Source: Euonymus europaeus (Eukaryota; Streptophyta; Magnoliopsida; Celastrales; Celastraceae). From it: DNA of 64,000 nt. Position 1 is the first letter of the stretch; every line of letters starts with the position of its first letter. Positions 1 to 11,270 of the stretch are shown piece by piece. The notes under the pieces were generated by a model that was not told the DNA's origin, searched no databases, and saw nothing but the letters and a program-made list of their open reading frames with translations. Location: assembly GCA_963580455.1 (NCBI GenBank), contig OY756961.1, positions 8,537,001-8,601,000 of the forward strand, in the 5' to 3' direction. A program made the position numbers and the translations under genes.

Positions 1-650
1 CTCCCTAAAATGAGAGATCAGATTTCCTAATAAATACATGAGTTTTTATTCTGGGTTCAATCTACTCCATAATTGTTGGGATTTGTCCGATCCCTCCCAC
101 GTTAGTCTGACTCTTCATTAATCTCTCCAAGATTTGTTGAGCTTCTGTATGATCTCGGTCGTTCTCTGCTCCACATGTCAGGTCTGGATTTTCGCCCCAT
201 GGATAGTTGACTTTTTACACCACAATTGCCTCCTAAAGCCTAGTTAAAGCTCGTTGTGGACATGACTTTGTAAAATGTAGACAGTGAGCCTAGTGGATTG
301 CCTTCTCCATTTTAAAGCAATAGACGGTTAGGGTCTTTTCCATTTAATGAAGAGATAGGCGAGGGAGATTGCCTATATATACCCCCTAACGATTTCCTTT
401 TGGCTTCAATTGAATGTCTCTAGAGCTCTCAACATTTCGAACTAATCCCTTTTATACCAATCTCTATGTTTGACCTTATCAAAGGTCAATCCTAATTCTA
501 TTGGTGAGTTTCTAAATTTGTTTTACCTGTTTTGTGTCGATCCCACTTGCTTGTTAATTGTGTTGTGTTCCCATCACCTTATGGGTAAATACACCAAGAC
601 ATTTCATGATTCCCTAAAGCTCCAACAATGGGAAAAAAGTTCAGCTTTCC
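1..650 (+). other. Possible retroelement leader or LTR with TATA motif
   Basis: No coding region is recognised here. A TATATATA run at 374-381 is followed by a pyrimidine-rich leader, and the first element-like reading frame begins at about 654, so this could be the promoter and leader of a decayed retroelement. No second LTR copy is in the window, so this is inference only. Confidence 0.25.
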
Positions 651-653
651 CCA

Positions 654-1313
654 ATGTGTGTGCTCATTGTCGCCTCGGTGGGTGAACCTTTGGAGGGTCG
701 AGCTAAATTTCTCATAATGGCAGTCGTTGAAGGTGGCCTTAGGTTTCCCTTGACCATTTTTTTCAAAGAATGCCTAGAGATCTTCGGCCTTGCTCCGCAC
801 CAATTGAATTTCAACTTTTATAGGATCATCAACGGCGTGTACATCTTGAATAGGTATTATAGGTTCGATGTTAGGCCGAGAGACCTTGAACTTTGCTTTT
901 ATCCCAAAAAATGTGGTAGTTAGAATAAATACCATCTATTTTCAAGAGATGGCAGAAAATCGATTATTCATTGCATACCCTTCTAAACATAATGATGAGA
1001 ATTTTTATTAATGGTAGGTAGTGTATGGGAGTTCGACCCTCATATGGAAGAGTGCGGGCGTGCGATCATGCATATCTCGGGAGAACTAGCTCTGTTTCCC
1101 ACTAACAAGGAAATAAAGGATCCGAGGGAGTGTCTGGTCTTGAACAGGCTTATGATTCATCTAGGTCTTTCTGGCGTTCGTCCATTTGGCCAATCTGCTC
1201 CTTATGTTTTAGGCTATTCCTCTACTATTGCACTAATAACTCATCTTCCTCCAGAGACCACTATAGAGATGGCAATGCAATTTTTGCCAATTATGACCCG
1301 GCCAGGGGACTGA
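654..1313 (+). pseudogene. Gypsy-associated plant transposon ORF remnant
   Basis: Two broken frames, 654-923 and 1011-1313, read as pieces of one protein. The first contains a stretch beginning GGLRFPLTIFFKECLEIFGL, followed by APHQLNFNF. It resembles the plant 'putative gypsy type transposon' domain, which is found in extra ORFs of Ty3/gypsy elements and has no established enzymatic role. The frame is interrupted at 921-923, and the second piece (MVGSVWEFDPHMEE...) lies about 90 nt downstream in another frame. The other frame over 1130-1444 and the minus-strand frame 1318-1689 look like shadows. The match is from memory of the family pattern, so the domain name is tentative. Confidence 0.35.
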
Positions 1314-1444
1314 TTAATCAGCTCTGTACCAAAGAGGGCCTGGGAGAAGCTTTGTTGAGACACCACTCAAGAACAATCAAATATGACCCCACGGGTAAGA
1401 TGAAGAATAATGGGTTCTTGATGGATTTTTGGAACTCTCTTTGA

Positions 1445-3161
1445 AGTAGAAAGATGATAGCTTGATGATAATCAGATCTTTTAGCAAAAGATCTCTTGGA
1501 AGAAACTTGAATCAAGATTTGAAGTTGATAGGATGTAAAGCTCAAAAAGTTTGTCAATTTTCGTAAATGTCCTTCCATCTTCCAACCCAAGCCAAACCCT
1601 TCACTTCTTTCCAAGACAAAATAATCTTGGCCATTTGACGAAAGTATGTCTTGATCTTGGCCCTTCCTTCTTCTTTTAATCTTCACCATTCTTTAATTCA
1701 AACCAAATAAATCTCCACCATTCATTATAGAGCCGTTGTAAATTGTTGTGTAAAAATATCTCATTTGGCTGAGACTTGTTTGGATCAAAGGCATCTTCCT
1801 TCTTGATGATAAAATTTTACTCAAACCAATCCAAACAAGCCCTTTCTTGATTATGGCACAAAGAACAAATTTCCAACCACTTATCTCTCCTTTGTCAACC
1901 AAGAAGTAAATATTGCCACAATGTTGACCAATCATATTAAACTTGAAATCTCTTTTGAATTCTTAGCACAAAGCACATAAGAGGACTTCTAGAAGCTTGA
2001 AAAAGGAATTCTCCAGCAAAAATGTTCATTTCACATGCATGGAACTAATACTTACTCATGAGAAGTCAAACTGTTTCTCAAATAGAGTTGACCATGCTCA
2101 AACTTGATAAACTAAGCTTCAACAAATAAATGCATGAATTTTCTCAATAAAATCAATTTCATAATGCTCGAGATAATCTCATGATATTCAATTGATTTCA
2201 CCTACAAAAAAATAGGTGACAAGGCATCTCATTGTGGCTTGTAAGCTAAAAGAGCTTCAATGCTTGGACATAGGTCAATCAATATGATATAAGTTCAATA
2301 AAATTCAAGTAAACATATGATATCATTTCATATATATTTAAACGTGCACAAAATATTTCACAGCAATCTCAAACAATGTTATATCATGTCTGCACAGTTA
2401 TACTAACTTCGACAAAGAAATTGAACAATTTTCACTCAAAATATATTCACTCTCAGAACAAGATTTTTTTTTTCCTTATGTCTAAATAATGTTAACAAGA
2501 ATCAAGTCATTTAGAGATCGTATGAATAAGTTATGACTATTCAACAGACATGTACACAGTGTGATGTTTGATCAATTTTTATAATCTGAAAATGAACAAG
2601 TCCAAATTCATCTAATTCATATCAAATATGATGAAAAATTATTTCAAATGATATATAATGATACTTAAATCAATTATCACGATAATTTCATGGATCATTT
2701 TATCATACTTAAATAAAATATTACATACCAGTCGTCGAACGATATGGGTGCACCAGATTAAAGAAAAATCCAAAGCGTAGAGAGGGAGACACATGTAGAT
2801 GAAGATGCGTTTAACGGTTGAAGAATGAAAGAATCAATGAGTAATTGAACAATTAATAAAAATGTATCCATTAATAAATAATTTATAATTTAAACAAATT
2901 ACAAGGGCATATTTTAAGAAACTTATTGAGGTAACGTGCCTTTAACTCAGGTGGCTCACATGGATTATAATGAGGCTTCTAAGTTTCTTTTTTCGATGCT
3001 CTAAAAAAGAGTGAACTATATTGCCGGTTGTGTAATGGTTGACTCACGATTTATTAGTTTTTTTAAAAAAACACAATTTTTGTGAAAACATGTTGCTAAT
3101 AGCCAGAAACCTCGAAATTCCTACAACTCCAAAGATTTCCCATAAAAATAAAAATGTTTGT
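1445..3161. other. AT-rich noncoding stretch
   Basis: I see no protein-like reading frame, no paired terminal repeats and no RNA gene. The minus-strand ORF at 1693-1935 has no recognisable domain. The sequence is AT-rich with many short direct repeats, as expected of old transposon debris. Confidence 0.5.
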
Positions 3162-3171
3162 GCCAATCCTT
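3162..3171. repeat. Left TSD of SINE-like insert
   Basis: GCCAATCCTT, identical to 3281-3290 on the other side of the 109-bp insert. Confidence 0.7.
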
Positions 3172-3280
3172 TTTTTTAATTCATGAGTATTGGGGATGAG
3201 GATTTGAACCCCCTCCCTATTAGAATGGTCGATCCTTACATGTATGATGATTTTCGCTCAACCGTATGCTCACTTATTGG
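3172..3280 (-). mobile_element. Short SINE-like retroposon with 10-bp TSD
   Basis: A 109-bp insert is flanked by the perfect direct repeat GCCAATCCTT (3162-3171 and 3281-3290). Read on the minus strand it starts near CAATAAGTGAGCATACGG, has a box A-like ACGGTTGAGCG, then a good box B match GGGTTCAAATCC, and ends in a run of A next to the downstream target copy. Internal RNA polymerase III promoter boxes, an A tail and a TSD of this length are the hallmarks of a tRNA-derived SINE. It is short for the class, and the body lacks a cloverleaf, so it is not a functional tRNA gene. The family is not recognised. Confidence 0.7.
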
Positions 3281-3290
3281 GCCAATCCTT
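3281..3290. repeat. Right TSD of SINE-like insert
   Basis: GCCAATCCTT, identical to 3162-3171. Confidence 0.7.
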
Positions 3291-3521
3291 CTTTGAATCA
3301 TTATAAAGGGTCGGTGCTTCTCAAATATTTCATGCATTCTACATGAATGAAGACTTCTTAATGCAAGTCGCTTAATGGTCGCTATCATTGTTTCTCATAT
3401 TACTGTCAAATTTAGGAACACAAGCCTACAAGACAGCTTGAAACCAACAGATCAGCATAATTTGAATAAATTCGTTCAAAGAGTTGCAACTCCAATATTT
3501 TTAATTCTCAAAATAGAAACT

Positions 3522-3900
3522 GGCCAAAATTGTTTGATAGAGCGTAAGTTTTAATAGCGTATAAGTTGTCAAACAAACTCTGTGGTGTTTGGTAGAGCGT
3601 AAGTTTATGATAGCGTATAAGCTGTCAATTTACTATTAGGGGTATGTAAAGTAGTTTAATAATAAAATAAAAACTATCGAATATAGGTCATGTTCGAAAG
3701 AATTTTATGTGTCGAGTTTGAATATGTAATTTTTTTTGAAATCTAACATATATTTTGAGAGACAAGAGGGTAAATGTGTGAGAGAGATAAGAACAATAGG
3801 AGAAATTGAGAGAATTTTTTAGTGTACGTGTTGACATAAGTGGACAGAGCGTATAAGCTCCTGAGCATAAAAATTGTTACTCGCTCTACCAAATGAGGGC
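3522..3900. mobile_element. MITE-like element with duplicated 5' arm
   Basis: The right end TTACTCGCTCTACCAAATG is an inverted copy of TTTGGTAGAGCGTAA near 3590. The left arm occurs twice in direct order: TTTGATAGAGCGTAAG at about 3532, then TTTGGTAGAGCGTAAG about 58 bp further on, each followed by a version of ATAGCGTATAAG(C/T)TGTCAA. This fits a small non-autonomous DNA transposon whose left end was duplicated or entered by a relative. I could not fix a TSD, so the boundaries and superfamily are uncertain. Confidence 0.45.
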
Positions 3901-4440
3901 TTAAGTACCTATAAAAAAGAAATTGTGGGAAGGCAAAAAGATTACCTTCACCAGTCCTAAGATTCCAGTTGTTCTACTTGTTTACATCAAGTTTTTTATC
4001 TAACAAATATAAAAGGTATGGAAATAAGGCTTGTCATAAAAAAATTTCTTTAATGAAACGGATCCTGCCAAATCAAATCCTTAAAATATAAGGGGGCAAA
4101 AAATTTACCTCCAACAATCCACAAATTCTTACTGGACACCACCAGATTCCCATCAAATCCCACAATTAGAGTTGATAATTACTTTAATTAACTCATATTC
4201 GTGCAAGCAAATTGAACCAGTAGATATCAACACTGAAAGTGCTAATAAATTAGATTTTACATAAGCCAATGAAGAAAATAAAGTAAAATGGGTTACCGAA
4301 ATAATTAACTTAGGTTAACCCAAGATTCTGGACAGAAGACATCAAGTACCTATTGAACAAACAAACAAATATTAGAGAAAATAAGGATTACCCCAACATT
4401 TTTCCAAAATGAAACGTATGGCATCCGACTAAGTACTTAA
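3901..4440. other. Noncoding, nothing recognised
   Basis: No long frame or paired repeats. AT-rich sequence lies between two MITE-like elements. Confidence 0.5.
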
Positions 4441-4745
4441 GAGCATCTTCAATGGTAAGCCACTCCAAATTTTTCAGTGCGGTCTCACTTTTATTACAGC
4501 AAAACACGACTCCCAAATACAGTCATATCAACAAAACACATATTTCAATACAATTTTTTTTTCAATTTCCATTTGCAAACACTCCAATTATTAATCATAA
4601 ATACCATTTCTCTCATACTTTTCTACCATTTTTCACTCTTTTCTATCATACTACACATCTTCCAATACAATTTTTTCAAATCACTCTCTCTCTGTACACT
4701 CTAAAATTTCTTGCATTATTATCAAGTGTTCAATTGCAATTGCTC
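4441..4745. mobile_element. Tourist/PIF-Harbinger-like MITE, 305 bp
   Basis: The left terminus GAGCATCTTCAATGG and the inverted right terminus GAGCAATTGCAATTG form imperfect terminal inverted repeats. The element is flanked by TAA at 4438-4440 and 4746-4748, the 3-bp TSD typical of PIF/Harbinger elements. The GAGCATCT(C/T)CAA end is common among plant Tourist MITEs. The interior is AT-rich and noncoding; the ORFs predicted inside it (98 and 75 aa) are low-complexity artefacts. Confidence 0.65.
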
Positions 4746-5194
4746 TAAAATATAAGGGGCAAGAGATTTGCCTTTGACCATCAAATTCCCATCAAATTTT
4801 ACCAGAATAACCGACAATGACTAGATATTTAACCCACGTTTGTGCAAGCAAGGTGTATCGATAAAAAAAAAATTACCTATGTCCCTTATCAGGATAAAAG
4901 GGGGCATTTTCATTTATATAACCAAAAAGTAATAGACTAAATGGATGTACTATTGTTTGTCATGTATCCAATGTAGTTCACCTATTACAAACTCATATAC
5001 AAAGCGCAAAGGTAGTCCCAAGCATGTGGTCCATGTTGTTATTACTCATTCGATCCAGGGAAGCCTACCAAACAAACAGCTAATAGTTGCAATAAATAAA
5101 ATAAGTATGCATCATATTGTATGGGAAACAACAAAATATACAAATTGATGGCTTGGTAATAATGAGCCAAGGTTATCATTTAAGTGCAAAACTT
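4746..5194. other. Noncoding, nothing recognised
   Basis: AT-rich sequence between the MITE and the GC-richer start of the LINE. The 67-aa frame at 4945-5148 has no recognisable domain. Confidence 0.5.
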
Positions 5195-5329
5195 TCTCTG
5201 TAGGAGCGCCGCCCTCGTTTTCTTGCGAGTTATCCCTTGCTTCCGTCGAGCTACCCCTTCTCCGTGGTCTCACAGGAGAGGCGTCCTTGCTTTTCTTTTC
5301 TGAGATCCTCCCATGGTCGGGATTTGGGG

Positions 5330-6064
5330 ATGGAGTCAGAACTGACAAAATTGTGGTCTAAATTCACCTTGACAAAGGATGAATCCGTCAATCTTCATCT
5401 AGCTTCGGAATGCTTGAATCTTCTAGCTCGTGATTACTCTTCGTGCCTTTTGGGGAAACTGATTACTTCGAAATCTTTTAATAGGGAGGCTTTTGAATCT
5501 ACTATGAAGAAAGCTTGGAATTCTGGAGATGGATTTGTGGCACAAGAGTTAGAGGAGAACTTGTTCCTATTCCATTTCAGATCAGTGGATGATAGGGACA
5601 GGGTTCTTTGGAATAGTCCCTGGAACTTTGACCGCAGGTTGGTCCTACTGAAGACATTGGAGGGAGATGAACAACTCTCAAAAGTGCAGATGAACAGGGT
5701 GCCTTTCTGGGTTCAATTGCATGACCTTCCTCTCAATGCGATAACAGCGAAAGTCGGGCATACTTTGGGTACCCTGATTGGGGAGGTCTTGGAGGTGGAT
5801 TCTAGAGTCGAAAGACCTAACAGCGGCGTGTACTTACGAGTGCGAGTCTTGGTGGACATAGATCGACCTATACTAAGGGGCAAAATGGTGACTATTGGTG
5901 GAAAATTAGATCTCTGGATCCCATTTCGTTACGAGAAACTGGCAGATTTTTGCTTTTGCTGTGGTTGCTTAGGACATAGGGAACCTGAATGTAATGCGGC
6001 TGCCAAACAGCGACGAGAGGGTGGGGTTACCCGGTTCGAGTATGGGGCGTTCCTTTGGGCCTAG
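5330..6064 (+). pseudogene. LINE ORF1: DUF4283/CCHC nucleic-acid-binding protein
   Basis: ORF1 of plant L1 elements encodes an RNA-binding chaperone of the ribonucleoprotein particle. I place the start at the ATG at 5330 (MESELTKLWSKFTLT), because the 31 codons of open frame upstream look like leader. The first about 150 residues match the DUF4283 pattern (FESTMKKAWN, LFLFHFRSVDDRDRVLWNSPW). A CCHC knuckle CFCCGCLGHREPEC lies near the end at about 5958-5995. An in-frame TAG at 6062-6064 stops the frame shortly after the knuckle. Plant ORF1 proteins normally have a long variable tail, and its degenerate remnant is visible downstream to 6529, so this copy is truncated. Confidence 0.8.
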
Positions 6065-6529
6065 GTAAGAAGGACTAAGAAGATGAAATGACAGACAGCC
6101 GAGACTGAGAGGCTGCAGCATTCGAAGAAGAGCATACCTACTGAGTCACAAGATAAACCAGGGGCTCAGGCGGAGAAGGGGAGGCCTGCGAATACTGGGG
6201 TGATGATGAAGAAAGGGAGTGAGAACACTATTAACCCTGATGCGATGATTTCTACAAGTATTTCCAAAGTTCAAGCTATGGAACATGATGGTCCCTCTTA
6301 GGTGCCTCTCACTAGACCTCATTGGAAAAGGCTGGCACGAGCAAAACAGTAAGGGTGGACGGGGTCCACATCGCAACAGATCAGGAAATGGTTTCTATGG
6401 CTTCATCTAAGCGAAAAATGCCTGAAGTGGATCCGGTGGAGGCTGAAGGTTTTAAGAAGCTGAAAATGTAGGAGGTTGGGAATGGAGACCTTGATAATCA
6501 ATAGGTGATATCAGCCACCGCCGAAAGCC
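6065..6529 (+). pseudogene. Decayed C-terminal tail of LINE ORF1
   Basis: The sequence continues ORF1 in frame with several stops (for example after 'EHDGPS' near 6299). It has the charged, low-complexity composition usual for ORF1 tails (KKSIPTESQDKPGAQAEKG) and runs directly into the ORF2 start at 6530. Confidence 0.55.
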
Positions 6530-9500
6530 ATGAATTGCCTATCTTGGAACTGCCGGGGGCTTGGGAACCCTCGGTCATTTCAAGCTCTACACTCGGTGGT
6601 GAAGAGCACAGCTCCCCAACTAGTGTTTTTTTATTGAAACTCGATTGTCAAATAAGCGTATGGAGTCGTTAGCGAAGCTTTTGGGGAATTTTTGTTGTAT
6701 TGCAGTTCAGTCTAGTGGTTTAGGAGGGGGTTTGGCCTTGTTGTGGAGGGATACAATGGATAGTCATCTTCAGAGTTTTACTTATTCTCATATTGATGTG
6801 ATTGTGCATGAGGTGGGAAGGGAGTATGGCGACTGGAGGTTCACGGGATTTTATGGACATCCGGAAGCGCATCAAAGGGCGGAGTCCTAGGCTTTACTTC
6901 TAGGCTTGTACAATATGCTCTCTCTAACTTGGGTGTTCATGGGTGATTTTAATGCTATTTGCGCAAGTTGGGAAAAACAGGGGGGTCGAGTTTGCTCGGT
7001 GGCCCAGATGAGGGATTTTTGTGTGATGATTGAAGCTTGTGGTCTTTAGGACCTTGGGTACCAAGGTCCCAAATTTACCTAGTCTAACAATCGCAGCAGG
7101 GGTGATTTAATTCTGGAACGACTTGATAGAGCTATGGCCTCTGAAAGCTGGACTCGTATTTTTCCCCATGCAGAGGTTACACACTTAACTTCTACTGTCT
7201 CTGATCATTGCCCGATCCTTCTTTCTACGGCTGGATGTTCAAAGGGAGATCGGGGGCCTAGAAAATGTTTGCATGTTGAGGCTATGTGGGTGAGTCATGC
7301 TGAGACCCAAGATGTGGTAGCTGAGTCTTGGGCTGGTAGTTATGGGGATGAGCCTCTTTCTTCAAAATTGAGACGCTGCCAGCAGAGACTTCATGCTTGG
7401 AATCGGCATACATTTGGACATGTCCAGCAAGTGTTGCATCAAAAATTGAACCATATTCAAAGGCTGGAGTATCTGCCAAGGGCTGAGGCGGTTGACCAAG
7501 AGGTCACCCAGTTGAAAATGGATGTTAATGAACTCCTCGATCGGGAGGAGATAATGTGAAGGCAACGCTCCAGAATAGCTTGGCTTCGCGATGGGGATAG
7601 AAAAACTAAATTCTTCCATAACCAAGCTTCTCAACGGAGAAAGAAAAATACCATTGTTGGGATGGAGGACCAGCATGGTAGGTGGACCACTAGAGTGGAT
7701 GCTGTGGAGTAGTGCTGTACTGATTATTTTGAGACTATGTTTAGCTCAGCAATTCCCAGAGACGTTGATGAGGCTTTTGCTCCAGTTACAAGTCGTGTTA
7801 CTAAAGTGATGAATAGTGGGGCTTTTGTATAAGATTAATGAGGCGGAAATCCAGGAGGTAATTTTTAAAATGTTCCCCACCAAGGCCCTTGGACTCGATG
7901 GAATGCCTGCACTATTCTATCAAAATCAAAAATATTGGCCTATAGTTCGTGCGGATGTAATTGAGTTGGTCACCTGTTTTTTTAAGACAGGAAGGATGCC
8001 AGACTCTATCAATCATACCCATATAGTTCTTATTCCAAATGTCTCTAAGCCTCGCAAGGTGTCTGATTATAGGCCTATTAGCCTCTGCAATTTCAGCTAC
8101 AAGATTATTTTTAAGGTGCTGGCCAACTGATTGCGTCGGGTGCTGCCTCATATAATTTCTGAGAATCAGAGTGCCTTTGTTCCTGGTAGGCTTATTTCTG
8201 ATAATGTGTTAGTTGCTTTTGAAGCTATGCATCATATTCACTCAAGACAGCGGGGTCATTTGGGATCAATGGCTTTTAAGCTCAATATGGGCAAGGCATA
8301 TGATCTTATGGAATGGGTGTTTCTATGAGCTATCATGAGGAAAATGGGGTTTGCGACTCGTTGGATTGATCTAGTGATGTCATGCGTGTCAACAGTGTTG
8401 TGCTCGATAATGGTGAATGGCAGTCTCAAAGGTTGGATTTATCCCACTCGAGGCCTCCGGCAAGGTGATCCGCTCTCACCATATTTATTTCTAATATGTG
8501 CAGAGGGTCTGTCGTCTTTGTTGTCCAAGGCAAATACTGACTCATTTATTCAAGGTGTTAGAGTGGCACATGGATGTCCCCCTATTTCACATCTATTTTT
8601 TGCAGATGATAGTTTACTTTTTAGCCGTGCTGCGGCTAGTGACTGTGAGGCCATGGTATCTATTCTAAGCTTGTATAAGAGGGCCTCGGGTCAACAAATT
8701 AACATGCAGAAATCCACTCTTACGTTCAACCTTTCAATACCTATGGCTTCTCGAGTGGAGTTGGCTGCCATTTTAGGTATTCCACTCTCTGCGCCTCATG
8801 AGAAATATTTGGGTTTACCCTCTTTGATTGGCAGGTCAAAGAAGGCTATTTTCAGAGCAGTCAAGGACAAGGTTGGCTCCATTCATAATAGTGGCGTGGG
8901 AAGTGTCTTTCAGTGGGTGGTAAAGAAGTTCTAATCAAAGTTGTTGCTCAGGCTATTCCCACATATTCTATGTCATGCTTCCTTCTTCCTATTACCTTAA
9001 GTGATGAGATCTCCCAGCTTATTGTCAAGTTCTAGTGGGAAGGTACAACTGAGAAGCGATGTGTCCACTGGAAGTCTTGGGATCAGATTTGTGTTCCAAA
9101 GAGCCAAAGAGGGTTGGGATTCAGGGACCTACATGCTTTTAATCTTGCCCTTCTTGCTAAGCAAGGGTGGCGACTAATGTCGCAACCAACTTTGCTTTTT
9201 GCGAGAATTTATAGAGCAAGGTATTTTCCTCATTCTGATTTTTTGAAGGCCACTATGGGTTCATCCCCATCCTTCACTTGGAGGAGTATCTTAGCGGCAA
9301 GATCCGTGGTCACAAGGGGTGCTCGGTGGAGGATTAGTAACGGGCACCGAGTTGGCATAGGGACTGATCCTTGGCTTGATAGACCACATTCGTTTAAACC
9401 GGTATTCAATCTTAATGAAGCTCAAAGCGTGGCCCGAGTTTCTTCCCTAATTGATCAGACAACAAGGTCTTGGAATGCGCGTGTGGTACGCAATATGTTT

Positions 9501-10652
9501 CTAGAGTGTGATGTAGATTTAATCCTCAAAATTCCTTTGAGCCTGAGAAGTTCTGAAGATTGCCTGGTGTGGCACTGGGAATCTAAAGGAATTTTTTCAG
9601 TCAGAAGTGCTTACCAAATTTGAGCTGAAGGGAGGAATGTTGGGGAATCTTCTTCGTCTAGTAATGCTTTTCCATGGAAGAAATTATGGGCTTTAGAGAT
9701 CTCAAGCAAAGTGAAACACTTTCTCTGGAGGGTTGCAAATCATCTCCTGCCTTGTAATTATCATTTATTTAGGAAGAAGATAATTCCTGATGGTGGTTGC
9801 CTTTTGTGTGGTGGACCTATCGAGAGTATGACCCATGCTCTTTTGGATTGTAAGTGGGGAAGGGAGGTATGGGATTTAGCTATGCCATCTTCTTTCATGA
9901 ACAGATCTTGATATATTTCGGTGGAAACTTGGCTAGAACATATGCTGCTGGGCGGTGATGTGAATGCAGGGAGGCGTATGGGTCTAACTGCTTGGGCCAT
10001 AAGGATGAACCAGAATGCTTTTCTCTTTGAAGGTGTTAGAAGAACTGCAAGTCAGACTGTTATGTTTATTAATTCCTATATAGTTGACCTTGATAATGCT
10101 AAGGCCCGGCAAGGCTTGATATCGAGTGTAGTGCCGGATTCTAGGCTCCGGCGTTGGAGTCCTCCACCCACGGGCTGGGTCAAGATTAATGTTGATGGGG
10201 CTATTTTTGGCAGTGATCATGCCATAGAAGTTGGAGTGGTTGCTAGGAACCAGCTCGGTCACATTCTGCAAGCATACTCGGAATGGTTGCCAGATGATTT
10301 TGGGCCGTAGATTGCAAAGACTATAGCTATCTACAAGGGAATTGAACTTGCTTTGAACCCTGGGTACGAGCAGGTCCTGCTTGAGTCGGACTCGAAGACA
10401 GCAGTGGCTGCGATCCACTTGAACGAGTATGATTTATCTCATTTTGGGCATATTGTAACTGATATAAAGGATGTTCTGCCAAATCTGACTAGAGCTACTG
10501 TTAGTTTTATTCCTAGGATTTGTAATTCAATTGCTCATTCCATAGCTAGGGGATCTTTTAACCACCACAATCCGATTCTATGGGGGAATAATGTCCCAAG
10601 TCATTTGGATGATCTGGCCAGGGCTGACTTTGTTTCTTCTTCCTTCTGTTGA
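6530..10652 (+). pseudogene. LINE ORF2: endonuclease, reverse transcriptase, RNase H
   Basis: ORF2 would nick target DNA and reverse transcribe the element RNA. It starts at 6530 with MNCLSWNCRGLGNPRSF, the standard start of the plant L1 AP-type endonuclease. The endonuclease runs to about 7300 (SDHCPI near 7202 is its SDH motif). The RT spans about 7816-8934 with GLRQGDPLSPYLF and FADD (ADD at 8602-8610). A zf-RVT segment (KHFLWRVANHLLPC) starts at 9711, and an RNase H-like domain (GWVKINVDGA; ESDSKTAVAAI) spans 10170-10640. Breaks include a one-base frame change near 6632 and stops at about 6888, 7557, 8128, 8326, 8932, 9033, 9621, 9909 and 10308. The catalytic FADD is kept, but the protein cannot be made whole. 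Confidence 0.85.
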
Positions 10653-10681
10653 ATGAAGTCTTGTTTGCATCAAAAAAAAAA

Positions 10682-10794
10682 AGATGCGGCCAACAATAAA
10701 ACAACAATGAATATAGAAATTGCATTTGATCATAATTTATAGGTAGTGAAGGCATTCAGTTGCTATATGATTTATGGGTAGTGAAGGTATTTGA
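10682..10794. other. Short spacer after LINE
   Basis: Flanking sequence with the near-repeat 'TTATAGGTAGTGAAGGCATT' / 'TTATGGGTAGTGAAGGTATT' (about 10737 and 10771), a small direct duplication of unknown origin. Confidence 0.4.
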
Positions 10795-11039
10795 CCTACT
10801 AGGAGTGTTGGTAAACAATTCCAACTAGCATATAATTTAACATTCAACATATATGCTATACACAAAAAACTAACTAACCAAACACTCAATAACAATTTTA
10901 GCATATATGTTACAATTTTCGAATGATATATAAAAAACCATTTTCAACAACATTTACTTTCTATCAAAAATGAAAAGTCTAAACTATCCCTTATATATCA
11001 GCCAAATGATTAAAATACCCTTAATGTTAACAATCTATT

Positions 11040-11270
11040 ATTTATTTTATTTTAATAATAAATTCATTTTTATTTAATAATATATTAACATGTTTACTAA
11101 TATTTTTAATTATTTATATTTAATAATATATTTATTTTAAAATAATATATTCAATTATATTTAATAATTTTTTATTTATATTTACTAATCTATTATTTAA
11201 TTTTATTTAATAAAATATTCATTTATATTTAATAATATATTAACATTTTTACTAATAAATAAGGATTATT
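11040..11270. repeat. AT-rich minisatellite block, left
   Basis: Degenerate tandem units of ATTTATATTTAATAATATATT. Same unit and orientation as the block at 13090-13530. Confidence 0.6.

Larger units (their letters stand above)
5195..10681 (+). mobile_element. L1-type LINE, near full length, inactive
   Basis: A GC-rich leader (from about 5195), ORF1 with a zinc knuckle, ORF2 with endonuclease, reverse transcriptase, zf-RVT and RNase H segments, and a terminal poly(A) run (about 10671-10681) follow each other in the order of plant L1 elements. The exact 5' end is not fixed, and no convincing TSD was found on either side of the element. Frame disruptions in both ORFs make it unable to encode its own machinery. 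Confidence 0.85.

Noticed and set aside
3172..3280. Functional tRNA gene on the minus strand
   Set aside because: Box A and B resemblance is present, but no cloverleaf can be formed, and the TSD and A tail show a retroposon.
4452..4748. 98-aa frame inside the 4441-4745 element
   Set aside because: Thr/His/Phe-rich translation of a MITE interior.
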